NCBI GenBank assembly: GCA_025061935.1
Contig: JANWZY010000097.1
Span: forward strand, 1-10,184
DNA length: 10,184 nt
Reading direction: 5' to 3'
Source of the DNA: Verrucomicrobiia bacterium
GTDB lineage: Bacteria > Verrucomicrobiota > Verrucomicrobiia > Limisphaerales > DTLC01
The notes under the pieces were generated by a model. The model saw only the letters and a program-made list of their open reading frames with translations, made no database searches and was not told the DNA's origin. Shown piece by piece: positions 7,138-10,184 of this stretch. Within the stretch, counting starts at the first letter, position 1; every line of letters begins with the position of its first letter. A program made the position numbers and the translations under genes.

Positions 7138-8520
7138 TTACTTCGGTGGCGCGGGTTCGGCCTGTTCAATCTTCGCCTTCGTCTTGAGCCATGACCCGAA
7201 GAGAGGCAGCCGCTTGAAATCGAACACCGTCACGTAAAGCATGAACCCGATCAGCAAGGCTGCAAAAGCGGTGTAAGTGTACTCGACGAACTTTGCATTC
7301 AACGGTCTGCCCCGCAGTTTCTCGACGAGCGCGAAAAGTATGTGGCCCCCGTCCAGTACCGGCAAAGGAAGCAGATTGATCACTGCCAAGCCTGCACTCA
7401 ACAGCACGAAGAACCGCAGGGCCAATCTCAAGTCTGTGTTAACCTGGGCTGCGAGCACAGCGATGATGCCTACCGGTCCGCTCAAGTCGCTGGGCCCGAC
7501 CCCCGTCTGCTTCGAGTGGATCAGCGCGCCCAGGACCCTTAGCGTCATGCCCAGCGAGTCTCGGAGTTGGATCCATGGCGCAGGGCCAGGCCGTTTCAGG
7601 ACATATACTTGGGTAGTGCTTGGTCCGAGCAACACGCCTAGACGGCCTTTGCCCGACACGGGGTCGCGAATCGGCTTTACGACCAACATTAGCTTCTTAT
7701 TGTCGCGCTCAATTTTAATTTCTGTCGGTTGGTCTGGCCGCTGCTCGATCAACTTCACCAATTGCTCGCGCCCGGCAATGGGTACACCAGCAAATGCCAA
7801 GACCTTATCCCCTACCTTCAACCCAGCGGCTTCGGCAGCGGAGTTGGGTTTCACCTCGAGGATTTCAGGATGGTCACTCGGCTCAAGCTGCAAAAGCTTC
7901 AGGCCTATGGTTTCGTTGTACACTGCTCTCAGGTGGTACGTGGTCTGAACACCTGCCCGCTCGATTACCACCGGCAGAATGTTCGTACGTGCGAGCGCGG
8001 TCACTTCGTGCACCTCTTGCCATGAGTGCACTTTGCGGCCGTCAACCATGACGATTTTGTCGCCCGGCATGATGCCAAGGCGCGCTTCTTCGCTTTCCGG
8101 CTCGACGTACCCAATTATTGGCGGATTGACCGCTTCGGGCAGGCCGACAATCCACACCACTGTCCCGACCACAAAAGCGAAGACGAGATTCATTGCCGGG
8201 CCAGCTAACGAGACGATTATTTTCGCCAGCGCGGGCGCGGGCGGCATATGCCCAGCCGAATCAGAACTCCCTTCAAAAGCGGCGATTGGCCCCATCTGCG
8301 GTAACCTGACGAACCCGCCTGCGGGAAATAACCTGATCGAGTACTCGACGCCGGCGCGGACCCATTTGACCAGTTTCGGGCCGAAGCCAATTGCAAACGC
8401 CTCGACCTTCATCCCGCACAACCGCGCGGCAATGAAATGCCCGAACTCGTGCACAAAAATCGCGGCGCCGAACAGTGCGATCACTGCCGCGGCTACGTAA
8501 ATAGCATTCAGTATAGTCAT
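7138..8520 (-). CDS. rseP: RIP metalloprotease RseP (site-2 protease family)
   Basis: 460 residues, a zinc intramembrane protease of the inner membrane. In characterised bacteria it cuts anti-sigma factors or leftover signal peptides within the membrane; its substrate here is unknown. Membrane segments: ~5-22, ~102-126, ~366-384 and ~413-433. The zinc motif HEFGH is at 24-28 and the third ligand motif NLLPLPVLDGGH at 382-393 (D390). Two PDZ-like domains lie between: ~135-205 (GIMPGDKIVMVDG) and ~215-285 (AAGLKVGDKVLAFAGVPI). DLSGPVGI at 345-352 is the family's conserved periplasmic-side segment. The gene sits between dxr and ispG, a conserved arrangement in Verrucomicrobiota. The stop TAA is followed by one base and then the ispG ATG, so translation is probably coupled. 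The start codon is preceded by AGGG at 8 bases, held inside a hairpin. Confidence 0.95.
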   Translation of the reverse strand: MTILNAIYVAAAVIALFGAAIFVHEFGHFIAARLCGMKVEAFAIGFGPKLVKWVRAGVEYSIRLFPAGGFVRLPQMGPIAAFEGSSDSAGHMPPAPALAKIIVSLAGPAMNLVFAFVVGTVVWIVGLPEAVNPPIIGYVEPESEEARLGIMPGDKIVMVDGRKVHSWQEVHEVTALARTNILPVVIERAGVQTTYHLRAVYNETIGLKLLQLEPSDHPEILEVKPNSAAEAAGLKVGDKVLAFAGVPIAGREQLVKLIEQRPDQPTEIKIERDNKKLMLVVKPIRDPVSGKGRLGVLLGPSTTQVYVLKRPGPAPWIQLRDSLGMTLRVLGALIHSKQTGVGPSDLSGPVGIIAVLAAQVNTDLRLALRFFVLLSAGLAVINLLPLPVLDGGHILFALVEKLRGRPLNAKFVEYTYTAFAALLIGFMLYVTVFDFKRLPLFGSWLKTKAKIEQAEPAPPK

Positions 8521-8527
8521 GCTTTGA

Positions 8528-8546
8528 GCCCTGAACCGGTCAGGGC
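8528..8546 (-). promoter_or_regulatory. Leader hairpin burying the rseP ribosome binding site
   Basis: The minus strand reads GCCCTGA-CCGGT-TCAGGGC, a perfect 7-bp stem with a 5-nt loop, ending 7 nt before the rseP ATG. The only Shine-Dalgarno candidate, AGGG (8532-8529, 8 nt before ATG), lies in the 3' arm. The folded RNA would mask it. The base of the stem coincides with the predicted transcript start. Seen directly: the inverted repeat and its spacing. Inferred: control of translation or mRNA stability. Confidence 0.5.
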
Positions 8547-8552
8547 GCTGTC

Positions 8553-8580
8553 AATATACCGCATGCGTGCCACCACGCAA
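8553..8580 (-). promoter_or_regulatory. Candidate promoter for rseP-ispG
   Basis: TATATT at 8558-8553 matches the -10 consensus at 5 of 6 positions. TTGCGT at 8580-8575 (16-base spacer) is a weak -35. The predicted start is near 8546-8547, giving a leader of about 26 nt that begins at the hairpin. A TTGACA at 8554-8549 overlaps it but has no -10 at the right distance before the ATG. Confidence 0.35.
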
Positions 8581-8631
8581 CGAAACACGGCACAGGGCCA
8601 ATTTGAGCTGCTGCCCGGAACGCGTTCTGAC

Positions 8632-8793
8632 TCAGGCTTCCCGCATTCGGTACTGAGAGGCTCGAAGTGCGGCGCGCCGAGCTATCCTTGGCCAACTGCT
8701 GCCGCGGCGCATAAGGAGGTCGGTGGTAAACTGTAGTGCGATTTCAACCGGCTTCGCTTTTGTAGCGCTACGGTTGCGCCGTGTGCTCGTCGC
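8632..8793 (-). other. Short open stretch resembling a gene relic or repeat-borne frame
   Basis: After a TAG at 8796-8794 the minus strand stays open for 53 codons to a TGA at 8634-8632. The translation contains KPVEIALQFTTDLLMRRGSS and WPRIARRAALRASQYRMREA. The first part looks like plausible protein, the second is arginine-heavy. The only internal ATG (8712) would give 26 residues and has no Shine-Dalgarno; CCTCCTT sits just before it instead. I do not recognise a family with confidence. My impression is that such peptides recur as translations of a dispersed DNA repeat in Verrucomicrobiota genomes, but I cannot verify that. It is probably not an expressed gene. Confidence 0.25.
8745..8776. 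repeat. Inverted repeat CAACCG ... CGGTTG
   Basis: CAACCG (8745-8750) pairs perfectly with CGGTTG (8771-8776). Between them, CGC (8755-8757) can pair with GCG (8765-8767). The segment also contains the 10-bp palindrome GTAGCGCTAC (8762-8771), which competes for the same bases. It resembles a REP-type or structured-RNA stem. Confidence 0.35.
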
Positions 8794-8805
8794 CTAAGAT
8801 GATCT

Positions 8806-8846
8806 GTGTGGCCACACTTTGCCTGAAAGTTTTCGGAGCTGTGTGG
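8806..8846. repeat. 12-bp palindrome with a distal third arm
   Basis: GTGTGGCCACAC (8806-8817) is a perfect palindrome. GTGTGG recurs at 8841-8846, within a longer shared CTGTGTGG (8804-8811 and 8839-8846). The middle arm CCACAC can pair with either copy, so two exclusive pairings are possible. This could be a protein-binding site or a simple RNA switch, or chance. Confidence 0.3.
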
Positions 8847-8876
8847 GGCGAGGCTCAGAAGAAAGTTTATCCTCGT

Positions 8877-8901
8877 TTGCCAGACCTACGGCGTCTGGTA
8901 A
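8877..8901 (-). terminator. Hairpin just downstream of dxr, terminator-like but without a U-tract
   Basis: TTGCCAGAC (8877-8885) pairs with GTCTGGTAA (8893-8901): a 9-bp stem including one G-T pair, with a 7-nt loop, 15 bases beyond the dxr stop. On the minus strand the bases after the stem are ACGAGGATAAA, not a T run. It may stabilise or process the dxr 3' end rather than terminate transcription. Confidence 0.3.
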
Positions 8902-8916
8902 CGCGAACTGCACTGA

Positions 8917-10077
8917 CTAGGTGAACCTGCGCTCTTCGATCAATCGGGTTGCCTCGGCGCGTGCCCATGCGTCAGCCGACAGGATCTGCTCCAACGTTGG
9001 ATGCTGCGTGACCTCGTGCCTGGCCATCACTATGCGCACGATATCGGTGATCTGAAGAAAACTAATGCGCTCCTGGAGAAAAGCTTCCACAGCCACTTCA
9101 TTAGCAGCGTTGAGTACCGCTGGCAAAGTGCCCCCCGTTTCACCTGCACGCCGAGCCAAAATTAGCGACGGGAACCGTTCGAGGTCAGGTTGCTCAAACG
9201 TCAGGCATCCCAACTTCGCCAGATCTGTCTGCACGCGCGTGCTCGGCACACGTTCCGGGTACGTGAGCGCGAACTGGATCGGCAGGCACATGTCCGGGGT
9301 CGAAAGTTGGGCGAGGATCGAGCCGTCAACAAACTCGACGAGCGAATGCACAACACTTTGCGGATGGACCAGCACGTCCACGCGGTCAATTCCGATGTCG
9401 AACAGCCACCGCGCTTCGATCATTTCGAGGCCTTTGTTGAACAACGTGGCCGAGTCTATGGTGATTTTTCGGCCCATGACCCAGCAGGGGTGTTGGAGCG
9501 CGCGTTCGACAGTGATGTTCGCAAATTCTTCCTTGGGCGTGGTACGGAACGGGCCGCCCGAGGCGGTCAGCCATATTTTTTTCACCGAATCTATCGGCCG
9601 CCCGTCAATGCATTGGAACACGGCCGAGTGTTCACTGTCCACTGCGAGCACGCGCACCCCGTGCTTGCGCGCCTCGCTCATGACTATCTCGCCTGCCATG
9701 ACAAGTATTTCCTTGGACGCTATCGCTATGTCTTTGCCTGCGCGAATGGCGGCCAATGCGGGCTGCAGGCCTGCAGTGCCCACAATTGCGATCAGTACGA
9801 TGTGGGCCGCCGGTAGCGTCGCCAACCGGATCAACCCCTCCTGTCCTGAGAACACTTGGCACAAGGAGCCAAGCGCGGACTGAAGCGCCCGAGCTTTGTT
9901 CGGATCGTTTATCGAAATGGCAATTGGCCGGAACCGGCGCGCCTGTTCAAGCAGCAGCTCAGCGTTGTTACCAGCCGCTAGGCCCACTAAGCGGATGCGA
10001 TCCTGCAGGTCTTCTGCGACCTTGATCGTGCTTGCGCCGATTGATCCAGTGCTACCAAGCAGGACGACGTTTTTCAT
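8917..10077 (-). CDS. dxr: 1-deoxy-D-xylulose 5-phosphate reductoisomerase
   Basis: 386 residues, the normal length. It rearranges and reduces DXP to 2-C-methyl-D-erythritol 4-phosphate using NADPH and a divalent metal in the cytosol. It is the first committed MEP-pathway step and the fosmidomycin target. The NADPH-binding glycine motif GSTGSIG is at 8-14 and the SKE motif at 121-123. The metal ligands are D147 and E149 (AVDSEHSAVFQ) and E218. The active-site loop includes TASGGPFR at 171-178, HPCWVMGRKITIDSAT at 196-211 and N214-K215. All expected catalytic residues appear intact. It lies upstream of rseP and ispG on the same strand, but about 396 bases from rseP instead of nearly touching. 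The ATG at 10077 starts at the conserved N-terminal strand; it has no strong Shine-Dalgarno (GGA 7 bases away). Confidence 0.97.
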   Translation of the reverse strand: MKNVVLLGSTGSIGASTIKVAEDLQDRIRLVGLAAGNNAELLLEQARRFRPIAISINDPNKARALQSALGSLCQVFSGQEGLIRLATLPAAHIVLIAIVGTAGLQPALAAIRAGKDIAIASKEILVMAGEIVMSEARKHGVRVLAVDSEHSAVFQCIDGRPIDSVKKIWLTASGGPFRTTPKEEFANITVERALQHPCWVMGRKITIDSATLFNKGLEMIEARWLFDIGIDRVDVLVHPQSVVHSLVEFVDGSILAQLSTPDMCLPIQFALTYPERVPSTRVQTDLAKLGCLTFEQPDLERFPSLILARRAGETGGTLPAVLNAANEVAVEAFLQERISFLQITDIVRIVMARHEVTQHPTLEQILSADAWARAEATRLIEERRFT

Positions 10078-10119
10078 CTGCGTCCGCGCCTAACATTAAC
10101 GTGCTATGACGCCCGCCTG

Positions 10120-10133
10120 TTCAGTAAACTGAA
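10120..10133. repeat. 6-2-6 inverted repeat upstream of dxr
   Basis: TTCAGT-AA-ACTGAA is a perfect dyad 43 bases before the dxr start. It is a possible operator, or a small hairpin in the leader. It has the same geometry as the dyad at 67-80 but a different sequence. Confidence 0.3.
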
Positions 10134-10146
10134 AGACCAGGCCATG

Positions 10147-10175
10147 CATAGCCACAGACATTTTGGGCATGTCAA
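10147..10175 (-). promoter_or_regulatory. Weak candidate promoter upstream of dxr
   Basis: A perfect TTGACA (10175-10170) is followed after 17 bases by GCTATG (10152-10147), a poor -10. The window ends 9 bases upstream, so an upstream gene that co-transcribes dxr (cdsA and uppS are frequent neighbours) cannot be excluded. Confidence 0.2.
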
Positions 10176-10184
10176 TAAGTTCAC

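Larger units (their letters stand above)
8521..8916. other. 396-base spacer between dxr and rseP, no confident gene
   Basis: This is the only gap over 300 bases. Near rseP it holds a candidate promoter and the leader hairpin; in the middle, a decayed-looking open stretch (8632-8793, minus); near dxr, several inverted repeats (8745-8776, 8806-8846, 8877-8901). GCTCG at 8660-8664 also pairs with CGAGC at 8678-8682, around a perfect GGCGCGCC at 8671-8678. No tRNA fold was found, and no SRP RNA, TPP, SAM or cobalamin riboswitch core could be matched. The density of inverted repeats suggests a structured RNA or an inserted repeat rather than plain spacer. Confidence 0.5.

Noticed and set aside
7137..7169. 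Upstream ATG at 7169 as the ispG start
   Set aside because: It would overlap rseP by 32 bases and add residues not typical of IspG; ATG 7136 fits the coupled arrangement better.
7277..7948. Open frame of ~223 codons on the plus strand inside rseP
   Set aside because: Antisense to conserved RseP domains, with no recognisable motif.
8650..8667. CTGAGAG resembling part of a TPP riboswitch
   Set aside because: The required downstream thiamine-box motifs are missing.
8641..8700. Possible tRNA T-arm around CTCGAAG / CTTCGAG
   Set aside because: No acceptor, anticodon or D-arm pairing could be built around it on either strand.
8437..8736. Plus-strand open frame running from inside rseP into the spacer
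   Set aside because: Half is antisense to the rseP N-terminus. There is no Shine-Dalgarno at its start and the translation has no recognisable domain. The spacer part is treated as a possible repeat instead.
9190..9816. Long open frame on the plus strand inside dxr (~208 codons)
   Set aside because: It is fully antisense to a gene with intact catalytic motifs and is rich in H, R and C; this is a GC-driven shadow.

Overview
The window looks like a piece of a Verrucomicrobiota chromosome, probably from the Pedosphaera/Limisphaerales side. This is inferred from gene content, not from a marker gene. The clues are a long-form IspG with an inserted domain, the gene order dxr - rseP - ispG, and a secreted beta-propeller-like protein ending in YYRIRAIR, a tail style common in that phylum. 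The DNA is GC-rich throughout and Shine-Dalgarno sites are mostly weak. No mobile element, CRISPR array, rRNA or tRNA was recognised.

Left part, plus strand (134-3812): a large FAD/Fe-S oxidoreductase of the D-lactate / D-2-hydroxyglutarate dehydrogenase type is followed 4 bases later by an RluA-type pseudouridine synthase. The two probably share a transcript.

Middle, minus strand (3788-5152): a signal-peptide-bearing, cysteine-free, propeller-like protein of unknown function. It converges on the pseudouridine synthase gene and the two coding ends overlap by 25 bases. It has its own sigma70-like promoter (TTGACA-17-TTAAAT) and a perfect 9-bp tandem repeat just upstream.

Right part, minus strand (10077 down to 5331): dxr, rseP and ispG. 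dxr and ispG encode two enzymes of the MEP isoprenoid pathway; between them lies a site-2 intramembrane protease. rseP and ispG are tightly coupled (TAA-C-ATG). dxr and rseP are instead separated by about 396 bases, the only large gap in the window. That gap holds several inverted repeats, a stretch that reads like a decayed or repeat-encoded reading frame, and a candidate rseP promoter. A 7-bp hairpin there would bury the rseP ribosome binding site.

Most of the window is ordinary housekeeping sequence. The spacer between dxr and rseP, with the rseP leader hairpin, is the part most worth a second look. No clear new multi-gene system is visible.
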